Below, one piece after another: positions 53,830 through 62,282 of a DNA stretch of 64,000 bases (the stretch's first letter is position 1; the number at the start of each line of letters is the position of its first letter). The translations under genes were made by a program, and so were the position numbers. The DNA is from Hydrogenophilales bacterium (GTDB taxonomy: Bacteria; Pseudomonadota; Gammaproteobacteria; Burkholderiales; Thiobacillaceae): contig JADJYY010000005.1 in the NCBI GenBank assembly GCA_016719465.1, positions 1 to 64,000 on the forward strand, read 5' to 3'. Below the pieces are notes generated by a model. It was not told where the DNA came from and searched no databases. It saw only the letters and a list, made by a program, of their open reading frames with translations.

Positions 53830-54897
53830 ATGAGCAAGACATCCGCCGGCAACTTCTTCGAGGACTTCGGTCTCGGCCAGACCTTCCTGCACCCCACGCC
53901 GCGCACGGTGGGGGAGGGGGATATCGCCCTCTACCTGGCCCTGACCGGTTCCCGCCATGTCATCGGCTGCGCCGGGCCGGTGGCTCACGCCCTGGGTTAT
54001 CCGAAGCGCCCCCTCGACGAACTGCTGGCCTTCCACCTGGCCTTCGGCAAGACCGTCTCCGACATCTCCCTCAACGCCGTGGCCAACCTGGGCTATGCCG
54101 ACGCGCGCTTCCTGGAGCCGGTCTACGTGGGCGACACCCTGGCGGCGGAATCCGTGGTCATCGGCCTGAAGGAAAACAGCACCGGCGAATCCGGCGTGGT
54201 CTGGGTGCGTTCCACGGCCGTCAACCAGGACGACAGTGAAGTGCTGACCTGGATTCGCTGGGTGATGGTGAAAAAACGCGACAGGAATCGCGCCGCGCCC
54301 ACGCCCGTGGTGCCGGAAACCCCGTCTTTCGTGCCGCCGAAACGGCTTTCCGTGCCCGCCTTTCTGGATACCCGGGACTATGAAACCCGCCTCACCGGAG
54401 GCCCCTGGCTGTGGGACGACTACCAGGCGGGCGAGCGCATCGACCATCCCGCCGGCATGACCCTGGACGAGCCGGACCACACCTTCGCCACCCGCCTGTA
54501 CCAGAACCCGGCCCGGCTGCACTTCGACGCCCACCTGATGAAGGACGGCGCCTTCGGCCGGCGCCTGGTCTATGGCGGCCACGTCATTTCCCTGTGCCGG
54601 GCGCTGAGCTACGAGGGCCTGGAAAACGCCCTGCTCATCGCCGCCATCAACGGCGGCGCCCACTGCAATCCCACCTTCGCCGGCGATACCCTTTACACCC
54701 GCACGGACGTGCTGGAGAAGTGGGAGCTGCCCGATCGCGCCGACCTGGGCGCTCTGCGCCTGCGCATGCTGGGCATCAAGAACATGGCCGCCGCCGAGCT
54801 GAAGGACCCCATGATCGATGCCGGCGGCAAGCGGAAATACCACCCCAACGTGGTGCTGGATCTGGATTACACGGTGCTGATGCCGAGAAGGAATTGA
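53830..54897 (+). CDS. mch: Mesaconyl-CoA hydratase (beta-methylmalyl-CoA dehydratase)
   Basis: MaoC-type double hot-dog enzyme that interconverts mesaconyl-CoA and beta-methylmalyl-CoA. 355 residues, close to the 343 of Rhodobacter Mch. The opening NFFEDFGLGQTFLHPTPRTV, the stretch FGKTVSDISLNAVANLGYA and the second-domain ATRLYQNPARLHFDAHL match the Mch pattern as I remember it. GGGAG lies upstream of the ATG. It sits between two CitE-like lyase genes, as expected for a methylmalyl-CoA route. Confidence 0.85.
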   Translation: MSKTSAGNFFEDFGLGQTFLHPTPRTVGEGDIALYLALTGSRHVIGCAGPVAHALGYPKRPLDELLAFHLAFGKTVSDISLNAVANLGYADARFLEPVYVGDTLAAESVVIGLKENSTGESGVVWVRSTAVNQDDSEVLTWIRWVMVKKRDRNRAAPTPVVPETPSFVPPKRLSVPAFLDTRDYETRLTGGPWLWDDYQAGERIDHPAGMTLDEPDHTFATRLYQNPARLHFDAHLMKDGAFGRRLVYGGHVISLCRALSYEGLENALLIAAINGGAHCNPTFAGDTLYTRTDVLEKWELPDRADLGALRLRMLGIKNMAAAELKDPMIDAGGKRKYHPNVVLDLDYTVLMPRRN

Positions 54898-54922
54898 GTC
54901 ATGCCGCTGATTCCGCCTTGGG

Positions 54923-55055
54923 TTAAATCCCCCCCGGCCCCCCTTTTTCAAAGGGGGGAGTTGGTTCGCCGGGGTGTTCCTATTCCCTTTCAAATGGAAG
55001 AGCCGGCTTGGCTGGGTATTCCCCCCTTTCATAAAGGGGGGACAGGGGGGATTTC
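54923..55055. repeat. REPIN-like palindrome pair, family B (copy B3), tails outward
   Basis: AAATCCCCCCCGGCCCCCCT with TTTTCAAAGGGGGG, a 60-base spacer, then CCCCCCTTTCATAAAGGGGG and tail GACAGGGGGGATTT. The tails point outward, opposite to B1 and B2. Confidence 0.85.
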
Positions 55056-55106
55056 GCCGACGACCCTACCATTCCCGATGACGCCGACCTCTCCCCAGGA
55101 GCCTTC

Positions 55107-56099
55107 ATGACCCACCCCGTCCACCCCGACACCGCCCTGTTCGCCGGCGAGAAGCCCTTCCCGGTGATTCCCGCCTGCGAGCACTTCGCCGGCAGCGAGA
55201 AGCTGATCCTCAAGGCCCTGGAGCAGATGGAGAAACTCGGTCCGGTGTTCAACATCACCTGCGACTGCGAGGACGGCGCCCCGGCCGGGCGGGAGAAGGA
55301 ACACGCCGAGATGATCGTGCGGGTGCTCTCCACCGACGCCAACCACCAGCGCATGGCCGGCGCCCGCATCCACGACTTCAGCCACCCCTCCTGGCGCCAG
55401 GACGTGGATATCCTGGTGGGCGGCGCCGGCGAACGGCTCGCCTACCTGACCATTCCGAAAAGCACCGAATACGCCCACGCCGAGGAGATGATCGATTTCA
55501 TCCAGCACATCGCCGACATGCATGGCATCGAACGGGAAATCCCCATCCACATCCTGGTGGAAACTCATGGCGCCCTGCGCGACGTGCACCGCATCGCCAC
55601 CCTGCCCTGGCTGCAGGTGCTGGACTTCGGCCTGATGGATTTCGTCTCCGGCCACCACGGCGCCATCCCCGCCAGCGCCATGCGCAGCCCCGGCCAGTTC
55701 GAGCACAAGCTTATCGCCCGGGCCAAGACCGAGGTGGTCTCGGCCGCCCTGGCCAACGGCGTCATCCCCGCCCACAACGTCACCCTGGACCTGAAGAATC
55801 CCTACGTTACCTACCAGGATGCCCGACGGGCGCGCATGGAATTCGGCTTCCTGCGCCAGTGGAGCATCTACCCCACCCAGATCCAGCCCATCGTCGATGC
55901 CATGAAGCCGGATTATTCCGAGGTGGAAACCGGCGCCGCCATCCTGCTGGCCGCCCAGAAGGCGGACTGGGGGCCCATCCAGCACGCCGGCGAACTGCAC
56001 GACCGGGCGACCTACCGGTATTACTGGGAGGTTTTACAAAAAGCCCGGGTTACAGGCATCAAGCTGCCGGCGGAAGCGGAAGCGGCGTTCTTTTCCTGA
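55107..56099 (+). CDS. HpcH/HpaI-type CoA-ester lyase (malyl/beta-methylmalyl-CoA lyase candidate)
   Basis: 330 residues. Conserved segments are FNITCDCEDGAPAGREKEHA, ARIHDFSHPSWRQDV, IPIHILVETHGALRDVH and RQWSIYPTQIQPIVDAM. The DCEDG loop carries the metal-binding acids. The size equals Mcl1-type L-malyl/beta-methylmalyl-CoA lyases, though the sequence belongs to a different subgroup. Next to mch it is the best candidate for splitting beta-methylmalyl-CoA into glyoxylate and propionyl-CoA, or the reverse. Confidence 0.78.
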   Translation: MTHPVHPDTALFAGEKPFPVIPACEHFAGSEKLILKALEQMEKLGPVFNITCDCEDGAPAGREKEHAEMIVRVLSTDANHQRMAGARIHDFSHPSWRQDVDILVGGAGERLAYLTIPKSTEYAHAEEMIDFIQHIADMHGIEREIPIHILVETHGALRDVHRIATLPWLQVLDFGLMDFVSGHHGAIPASAMRSPGQFEHKLIARAKTEVVSAALANGVIPAHNVTLDLKNPYVTYQDARRARMEFGFLRQWSIYPTQIQPIVDAMKPDYSEVETGAAILLAAQKADWGPIQHAGELHDRATYRYYWEVLQKARVTGIKLPAEAEAAFFS

Positions 56100-56109
56100 T
56101 GGGGCGGGT

Positions 56110-56191
56110 GTTCTCCCCACCCTATCCCTCCCCGCCCGGGGAGGGGGTGGTTACTCCTCCCCCGCTTGCGGGGGAGGTTGGGAGGGGGAGC
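56110..56191. repeat. REPIN-like palindrome pair, family A (copy A5)
   Basis: TTCTCCCCACCCTATCCCTC leads into hairpin CCCTCCCCGCCCGGGGAGGG; after a short spacer the second hairpin CCTCCCCCGCTTGCGGGGGA with tail GGTTGGGAGGGGGAG. It overlaps the last 13 codons of the DUF559 gene. Confidence 0.87.
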
Positions 56192-56537
56192 TTCGTTGTC
56201 GAGCCGCTTCCACTTCTCGCCAGATGACCGCGAGCACCGATTCCAATTCCCCCATGACCTGGTGGTTCCAGAAGCGCAGGACTGAAAAGCCTTTGGAACG
56301 AAGAAACGCATCGCGACGCGCATCGTAGCCGCTGTTCTCGGCGTGCTGTCCTCCATCCAGTTCAATGACGATGGCGAGAGATGTACAGGCGAAATCCGCG
56401 ATGTAGGGACCGATGGGGTACTGTCTGCGAAAGGTGGCGCCCATTTGTTTCCCACGCAGCCGCCGCCACAGGCGTTGTTCCACGTCAGTCAGGTTGTTGC
56501 GCAGGGCGCGGGCTTTGAGGGTGATCGGCTTTACCAT
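56151..56537 (-). CDS. DUF559 (Vsr-like) nuclease-fold protein
   Basis: 128 residues. Related to the very-short-patch repair/restriction endonuclease fold. Pattern: RNNLTDVEQRLWRRLRGKQ, RRQYPIGPYIADFACTSLAI, IELDGGQH with the catalytic acids, and VLRFWNHQVMGELESVL. The last residues SPSQPPPQAGEE are encoded by repeat A5. The gene is flanked at once by repeat A6 upstream. Its target is unknown. Confidence 0.85.
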   Translation of the reverse strand: MVKPITLKARALRNNLTDVEQRLWRRLRGKQMGATFRRQYPIGPYIADFACTSLAIVIELDGGQHAENSGYDARRDAFLRSKGFSVLRFWNHQVMGELESVLAVIWREVEAARQRSSPSQPPPQAGEE

Positions 56538-56543
56538 GAAAGT

Positions 56544-56697
56544 ATTCTCCCCACCCCGGCCCTCCCCGCAAGCGGGGAGGGGGAGAAACCGGACGCCCTG
56601 GCATGGGGGATGCTCCTCCCCAGCAAGCGAGAGGGCGTAGGCAATTTGGCGAGCATGTCTTGCCGCCGTGGACGGTGGGGAGGGGGGGCGAGGGGAG
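56544..56697. repeat. Family A repeat cluster (copy A6), partly decayed
   Basis: ATTCTCCCCACCCCGGCCCT leads into hairpin CCCTCCCCGCAAGCGGGGAG and GGGGAGAAACC. A damaged second half follows (CTCCTCCCCAGCAAGCGAGA), then a further G-rich tail GGTGGGGAGGGGGGG near 56675. It is immediately upstream of the DUF559 gene. Confidence 0.8.
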
Positions 56698-57639
56698 TTA
56701 TCCCCGATCCCGCCACACCAGCAGGCCCTGGGTGTTGAGTTCCACGTCGTTGGCCAGCAGGTCCTTGCAGACCGCGTCGTCCAGGGTGCAGCCGTGGGCG
56801 CGCAGCCGGTTCATCAGACTGGCTTCCACGGCCTGTTTCAGCCAGTCGTGCCGTGCCTGGCCGTCGCCCGGCGCGGCCCGCGTCAGGGCCACCAGTTCGT
56901 CGATCTGCTCATGGAGTTGTCCGGCCAGGGCGGCCAGCCCGGTGACCCGACCGTAATGGGTGAGGAAGACCGCCACGGCCCCCGTGGCCACCAGTCGGTC
57001 GATGGAGGCGTGCAGGGCGTCGGGTTCGAACTGGACCGGCGTGGTGGTGGGGAAGATGAAGGGTCTACCCTCGACGTCGAATTCCCGGTAGGAAATGCCG
57101 AAGGTGTCCCCCGTGAACAGGCTGTTGCTGGCGCTGTCGTGGATGCAGTAATGGTGGCGGGCATGGCCCGGGGTGTCGAGGAAGCTCAGGGTCCGGCCCT
57201 GTAAATCCAGCCGGAAGCCGTCGTCGGCCTCGATCACCCGTTCCGCCGGCGCCGGCACGATGTCGCCGTAATGCTCGAAAAAGTGTTCCCGGCCGTAGAC
57301 CGCGATGGAGCCGGCCACCAGCCTGGCCGGGTCGATCATGTGCCGCGCGCCCTTGGGGTGGACCACCAGTTTCGCGTTGCGACAGTTCTGGAGCAGGGCG
57401 CCGGCGGCGCCAGCGTGGTCCAGGTGGACATGAGTGACGATCACATACTCCACGTCCGCCGGCGCGAGGCCCAGGTGCTTCAGTTCCGCCAGCACCAGGG
57501 GGACGGAGGGGTTGGTGCCGGTATCGACGATGGCGACCCGGCCGTTCTCGACAATCAGGTGGATGGCCGCCAGGCCGGGGCGCAGGTAATCCGCGTCCAG
57601 GGTGATGATGCCGTGGTCGTGCTGTATTGGTGGAATCAT
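56698..57639 (-). CDS. Metallo-beta-lactamase-fold hydrolase
   Basis: 313 residues. Metal-binding motif VTHVHLDHAGAAG (HxHxDH), further ligands in DTPGHARHHY and FTGDTFGIS, and a C-terminal helical region that fits the glyoxalase-II-like branch. The substrate is unknown; hydrolysis of a thioester would fit the neighbouring CoA-ester cluster but is only a guess. Confidence 0.85.
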   Translation of the reverse strand: MIPPIQHDHGIITLDADYLRPGLAAIHLIVENGRVAIVDTGTNPSVPLVLAELKHLGLAPADVEYVIVTHVHLDHAGAAGALLQNCRNAKLVVHPKGARHMIDPARLVAGSIAVYGREHFFEHYGDIVPAPAERVIEADDGFRLDLQGRTLSFLDTPGHARHHYCIHDSASNSLFTGDTFGISYREFDVEGRPFIFPTTTPVQFEPDALHASIDRLVATGAVAVFLTHYGRVTGLAALAGQLHEQIDELVALTRAAPGDGQARHDWLKQAVEASLMNRLRAHGCTLDDAVCKDLLANDVELNTQGLLVWRDRG

Positions 57640-58490
57640 TGTGATTGCTCCGGTGAGGCCTCGATGTGAAAACTTGAACCGCTATCGAGGGCCAGGATGG
57701 ATTTCAGTTCCGGCAGGCATTCCCGCAGGGTCGCGGCCAGGGTCCAGGGTGGATTGACGATGAACATGCCGCTGCCGGTCATGCCCGGCTCGGCGGTGGC
57801 CGGCTTGCGCACCGACAGGCTGGCATCCAGCCATGCCACGCCGTGGATGGCGCGCAGGCGTTCCGGCAGGCGGCGCGCTTCGGTCCGCGCCAGGTGGGGA
57901 TACCAGATGGCATAGATCCCGGTGGGAAAACGCTTGAGGCTGTCCTTCAGGGCTTCCACCACCCGGGGGTAGTCGGCCTTGTCCTCGTAGGAGGGGTCGA
58001 TCAGCACCAGGCCCCGGCGCGAGGGCGGCGGCAGCAGGGACTTGAGGCCGGCGAAACCGTCGCCCCGGGTGACGATCACCCGCCTGCCGTCGTCCTGGAA
58101 AGTCTTGCCCAGCAGTTCCACGTCGGTGGGGTGCATTTCGAACAGCCGCAGCCGGTCCTGGGGGCGCAACAGTTTCGCCGCCAGATAGGGCGAACCGGGG
58201 TAGAAGGTGAGCTTGCCGGCGGCGTTCATGCCGCGCACCAGGTCCACGTAATCCGCCAGGGCCGGCGGCAGATCCGTGCGCGTCCACAGGCGGCCGATGC
58301 CGGCCTCGTGTTCCGCGTTCCTGGTGGCGTAGCCTGCGTCCAGGCCATAGGCGCCGGCGCCGGCGTGGGTGTCGATGACCGCGAACGGCTTGTCCTTCAG
58401 GGCCAGGTGGCGCAGCAGGCGGACCAGGACGAAATGCTTGAGCACGTCGGCGTGGTTGCCGGCGTGGAAGGCGTGGCGATAGCTGAGCAT
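57636..58490 (-). CDS. rlmJ: 23S rRNA (adenine(2030)-N6)-methyltransferase
   Basis: Methylates A2030 in 23S rRNA. 284 residues from ATG 58490, giving the typical MLSYRHAFHAGNHADVLKH. SAM-binding and catalytic segments: AVIDTHAGAGAYGLDA and LVLIDPSYEDKADY (the DPxY-type motif, here DPSY). The C-terminal four-base overlap with the hydrolase gene suggests cotranscription. Confidence 0.93.
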   Translation of the reverse strand: MLSYRHAFHAGNHADVLKHFVLVRLLRHLALKDKPFAVIDTHAGAGAYGLDAGYATRNAEHEAGIGRLWTRTDLPPALADYVDLVRGMNAAGKLTFYPGSPYLAAKLLRPQDRLRLFEMHPTDVELLGKTFQDDGRRVIVTRGDGFAGLKSLLPPPSRRGLVLIDPSYEDKADYPRVVEALKDSLKRFPTGIYAIWYPHLARTEARRLPERLRAIHGVAWLDASLSVRKPATAEPGMTGSGMFIVNPPWTLAATLRECLPELKSILALDSGSSFHIEASPEQSQ

Positions 58491-58539
58491 CGGGGGGGTG
58501 AGGAGTGAGGGGTGAGGAGTGAGGGATTGTCGCACCGGT

Positions 58540-59490
58540 CTATCCGGCGCGGTTTTCTCCCCGCATCGCCGAATCGACTTCCGTCGCGATCCGATCGAAC
58601 AAATCGGACGCGGCGCATTCCAGCCGCCGCGCACTCTCCCAACTCCGCAACCAGGTGAGCTGCCGCTTGGCCAGTTGCCGTGTCGCGGCGGCGCCCTGCT
58701 CATATAGGGCGGTGGCGTCGATTTCGCCGTCCAGGAATCGCCAGGCCTGGCGATATCCGACGCAGCGCATGGAAGGCAGGCCGGGGTGGAGCGCATAACG
58801 CCCGCGCAGGCCGCGCAGTTCTTCCACCAGCCCCAGTTCCAGCATCTGGACGAAACGCTGGTTGATGCGCCGGTGCAACCAGGCCCGGTCTTCCGGGAAT
58901 AGGGCGAATTCCAGCCAGTTACCTTTTTGTTCTTTCCGGGCGGAGGACGGGTTCAGCAAGGCCGACATGGGGCCGCCGGTGGTCAGGCACAGTTCCAGGG
59001 CGCGCTGGATGCGCTGGGAATCATTGGGCTTGAGGCGGGCGGCGGTTTCCGGGTCCAGTCCGGCCAGTTCGGCGTGGAGGGCGGGCCAGCCCAGGCGCTG
59101 GCCCCGGGCTTCCAGTTCGGCGCGCAGTGCCGGATCGGCGGGCGGCAGTTCGTCCAGTCCGCCCCGCAGGGCGCGGAAGTACAGCATGGTGCCGCCCACC
59201 AGCAGGGGCAGCTTGCCGCGCCCGGCGATCTCCACCATCACCCGTTCGGCATCCCGTTTGAACTGTCCGGCGGAATAGCTTTCGGTGGGGTCCACCAGAT
59301 CGATCAGGTGATGGGGCGCCCGCGCCAGGGTGGCCGCATCCGGCTTGGCCGTGCCGATGTCCATGTCCCGGTATACCAGGGCCGAATCCACGCTGACGAT
59401 TTCCAGGGGGAAACGCTCCAGCAGCCAGACCGCCAGGTCGGTCTTGCCGCTGGCGGTGGGGCCCATGAGGCTGATGGCTTGGAGGCGCAT
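58540..59490 (-). CDS. miaA: tRNA dimethylallyltransferase
   Basis: Transfers a dimethylallyl group to N6 of A37 in tRNAs reading UNN codons. 316 residues. P-loop GPTASGKTDLA (10-20), DSALVYRDMDIGTAKPD, and the C-terminal helix RQLAKRQLTWLR. It is upstream of rlmJ and downstream of nfi on the same strand. Confidence 0.95.
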   Translation of the reverse strand: MRLQAISLMGPTASGKTDLAVWLLERFPLEIVSVDSALVYRDMDIGTAKPDAATLARAPHHLIDLVDPTESYSAGQFKRDAERVMVEIAGRGKLPLLVGGTMLYFRALRGGLDELPPADPALRAELEARGQRLGWPALHAELAGLDPETAARLKPNDSQRIQRALELCLTTGGPMSALLNPSSARKEQKGNWLEFALFPEDRAWLHRRINQRFVQMLELGLVEELRGLRGRYALHPGLPSMRCVGYRQAWRFLDGEIDATALYEQGAAATRQLAKRQLTWLRSWESARRLECAASDLFDRIATEVDSAMRGENRAG

Positions 59491-59503
59491 GGGGCGGGAT
59501 TAT

Positions 59504-60166
59504 CTATCCCGAGGCCAGGCGATGGGCGGCCCGGGTGGTTTCCGGCAGGCGATAACGGGTAAGGCAGGCCAGGGTCAGTTCGATGGCGGTCCTCAGGCAG
59601 ACGCGATGCCCGCCGGAGATATAGAGCGGTTTGACGCCGGTCCGGGTGCGCAGCACGGCGCCGATTTCCTCCTCGTGGTCCAGCAGCGGTGTCCAGTCGC
59701 CCCGTTCAGGGCCGGGCTCCAGGTGCCGGCCGACCAGGCGCGTCTTGCCGACGCCGATGGTGGGCAGGTCGAGCAGAACGCCCAGGTGGCAGGCGATGCC
59801 GAAGCGCCGGGGGTGGGCTCGGCCCTGGCCATCGCACAGGATGATGTCCGGCATGGCGGAAAGTTGTGACAGGGCGTCCAGCACGGCGGGCAGTTCCCGA
59901 AAGGAGAGCAGGCCGGGCACATAGGGAAATGTGGTGGGGCGCCGGGCGATGACCTGCTCCAGCGGCGCCAGGTCCGGGAAGGACAGCACCGCCACGGCGG
60001 CCCGGGTGGTGCGTTGCGCGTCCTCGTACCACACATCCACGCCCGCCACGGTGGCTATCCTGGCGGGCAGGCGATCCGTCGCCTCGACCCGCGCCGCCAA
60101 TCGGCGTTGCAAGTCAATGGCCCGCGCCGGGGTCAGGTTCCAGGGGTGTCGCGGCGCGCGTTTCAT
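59504..60166 (-). CDS. nfi: Endonuclease V
   Basis: Repairs deaminated bases by cutting one base 3' of hypoxanthine. 220 residues. Characteristic segments: VAGVDVWYEDAQRTTRAAVA with the first catalytic Asp, YVPGLLSFRELPAVL, and IILCDGQGRAHPRRFGIACH with the second Asp. It is in a minus-strand row with miaA and rlmJ. Confidence 0.94.
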   Translation of the reverse strand: MKRAPRHPWNLTPARAIDLQRRLAARVEATDRLPARIATVAGVDVWYEDAQRTTRAAVAVLSFPDLAPLEQVIARRPTTFPYVPGLLSFRELPAVLDALSQLSAMPDIILCDGQGRAHPRRFGIACHLGVLLDLPTIGVGKTRLVGRHLEPGPERGDWTPLLDHEEEIGAVLRTRTGVKPLYISGGHRVCLRTAIELTLACLTRYRLPETTRAAHRLASG

Positions 60167-60220
60167 CTCGGCGGGCGCCGCGGGTAGGGGATTCCCGGCC
60201 CGGAGCCAAGGAAACGGGCT

Positions 60221-60784
60221 TTACGCCCCGGCACCTTCGTATATCTGGTCAAGCGCCACGGATAAGCCGACGCTCGCCAGTTCGAGCAGGCCTTCGCCGC
60301 CCGGCCTGACCTCGCTCCAGTCCTCCGCGCGGCGGTATGGCGTCGCTTCGTGTTTGTCCTGGGCCAGCAGCACATACTCTTCCAGCACCTCGATGTTCTG
60401 GTACGCGAACAGTTTCTCGCGCGAGACGATGCGTTCCGTGCTGTCCGACAGCACCTCCACCACCAGTTTCGGCGCTTCGAGAAAACCCTTGGGCGCCGCC
60501 GGGCCCAGATCGGCCGGATCGCAAGTCACCATCACATCCGGATAGTAATAAGCGGAATCCGCCCGCACCCTTACCTTCATGTCCGTCATCCACACGTCGC
60601 AGGGTTGGCCGCGCAGATGCTGGCGTAGAGAGATGGCCGCGTTCAGCGCCAGCGTGCCATGCCGCTTCGACGCCCTGGCCATGGCGAACACCTCGCCGGC
60701 CACGTATTCGTGTTTGTCGGGCGCGCCATGTTCGTTTCCGAGGTAATCAGACTCGGAGCAAGACGAGATGGTGGCCAGTCGCAT
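60221..60784 (-). CDS. Uma2-family (DUF820) nuclease-fold protein
   Basis: 187 residues with a PD-(D/E)xK core: YYPDVMVTCDP provides the Asp and KLVVEVLSDSTERIVSREK the E-x-K-type part. Residues KHEYVAGEVFAMA are the family opening. These proteins are abundant in cyanobacteria and environmental bacteria, with unknown function. Confidence 0.85.
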   Translation of the reverse strand: MRLATISSCSESDYLGNEHGAPDKHEYVAGEVFAMARASKRHGTLALNAAISLRQHLRGQPCDVWMTDMKVRVRADSAYYYPDVMVTCDPADLGPAAPKGFLEAPKLVVEVLSDSTERIVSREKLFAYQNIEVLEEYVLLAQDKHEATPYRRAEDWSEVRPGGEGLLELASVGLSVALDQIYEGAGA

Positions 60785-61113
60785 GGCGGGGATCCCGGAA
60801 AAGAGGCCCGGCGATTATTACATAGCCCGTTACCGCGACCGGGCCGGCGTGGCCGCCCCGCGCCAGCCCCCGAGGGAACTTTTTTTCCGGGGCGCGAAGC
60901 AATCTGTTGCACCCCCGCAACGACACTCTTGAGAAATTACTTGAAATCCGATTTCGGATTTGCCCCGCCAATAGAGAGTTCAGCAGAATGCGATCCAACT
61001 TCTCGCGCGAGAGGTTTTTTAGGCCCCCTTCTCAAGTCGAGGAGGGCGGAGGCAGGGGAAACCGGGCCGCCGCAGCAGGGCAAAAGTTTCATCAACCTGA
61101 TAGGAGTATGAAC
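60785..61113 (+). other. Non-coding upstream region of the porin gene
   Basis: 329 bases without a convincing gene. It contains a small inverted repeat AAATCCG-ATTT-CGGATTT at 60944-60961 and possible -35-like TTGAGA and TTGAAA, but I see no complete promoter. A long 5' leader of the porin transcript is likely. A ribosome site (TAGGAG) stands before ATG 61114. Confidence 0.4.
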
Positions 61114-62112
61114 ATGAAGAAGTCCCTGATCGCTCTGGCTGTTGCCGGTACCATTGCCGCTCCCGCCGCTTTCGCCGCCACCGCCAACGTTGATATCTAT
61201 GGCATCATGAACATCGCCATCCAGGATCGATGCCAACAACGTCGACCTCGACGTCGTTGACAACGTTCCCACATCGGCTTCAAGGTAGCGAGGATCTGGG
61301 TGGTGGTCTGAAGGCCATCTGGCAGATCAGGCAAGGCCTGAACGCTTCCACCGCTGACCAGACCGCTTCGGCGGTGGGTCTGCGCAACCGCTCGTCGGTC
61401 TGTCCGGTGGCTTCGGTACCGCCCTGATCGGCCGTCACGACACCTACAAGCTCTCCACCGTTAGTATGATATCTTCGGTGACACCATCGCCGACTACAAC
61501 GGTGGCGCTGGTAGTAGTGCCGCTTTCCCCTGGACGGCGTTGCTCTGATCGATGCCGGTCAGGATGCTCGTGCCAGCAACGCCATCGCCTACATCTCCCC
61601 GACCTGGTCCGGCTTCCATTTCGCCGCTGCCGTGGTGACCTCCATGGATCAGCTGAACTCCGGTGATACGACGGACGCTTACCCTGCCGGCATGCACGCC
61701 AACGGCCCCTGACCGTCGATGCGGGCTACCGGGTCGTCAAAAGCGCCGGCCTTCTCGGCGCCGACGATACCTCAAGGCCGAAGATCGGCGCGGGCTATAC
61801 CTTCGGTGACTTCAAGGTTGGCGTCGTGTACGAAGACGTGAGCGACTACGACGGCTTCAATGATCGTGACAGTGTGCTGGTCAGTGGCGCCTACAACATG
61901 GGTGCCATCACCCTGAAGGCCCTGTACGGTCAGGCTGATGTCGACACGGCTGCTAGCGACCTCGACCAGATCTGTGGGCCATCGGTTCACGACTATGCCC
62001 TGTCAAGCGCACCACCGCTTATGTGGTCTATGGTAGCGGCGATGACGACCGCAAAGCCACCAACAGCGGCGATGTCTCCGGCTGGAACATGGGCATGAAG
62101 CACAGCTTCTAA
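61114..62112 (+). pseudogene. General porin (gram-negative porin type), broken by many indels
   Basis: It starts MKKSLIALAVAGTIAAPAAFA with ANVDIYGIMNIAIQ, the standard signal and first strand of betaproteobacterial porins. Later strands appear in different frames: GGLKAIWQIRQGLNAS, DARASNAIAYISPTWSGFHF (see about 61560-61620), KIGAGYTFGDFKVGVVYEDV, and the end SGWNMGMKHSF before TAA at 62110. At least six single-base losses are needed to join them. Neighbouring genes show the same fault, so sequence error is more likely than decay. Confidence 0.85.
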
Positions 62113-62145
62113 TCTGACCTCACCGTCGGAACTGAGGTTGGAAAC

Positions 62146-62173
62146 GGCGCGAGCAACCGCGCCCTTTGGTTTT
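62146..62173 (+). terminator. Probable terminator after the porin
   Basis: GGCGCG / CGCGCC stem with a six-base loop and a T-rich tail (CTTTGGTTTT). Moderate stem, imperfect T run. Confidence 0.5.
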
Positions 62174-62282
62174 GTGCGCAATCCCCGCGCGCTGTAACTT
62201 TCGACAGATTTTCAAACGTCCCCACATGTCATAAATTCCTCCGCGGCGCCAATCCTGGCGCGATCATTTCGGTGGAGGCTAT

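Noticed and set aside
47611..56697. CRISPR array from the repeated GC palindromes
   Set aside because: The repeats are not tandem with regular unique spacers, they lie one pair per intergenic gap, and there are no cas genes in the window.
60221..60784. Uma2 nuclease together with DUF559 and endonuclease V as a defence island
   Set aside because: No restriction, toxin-antitoxin or phage-defence partner genes are adjacent; endonuclease V sits with housekeeping miaA and rlmJ.
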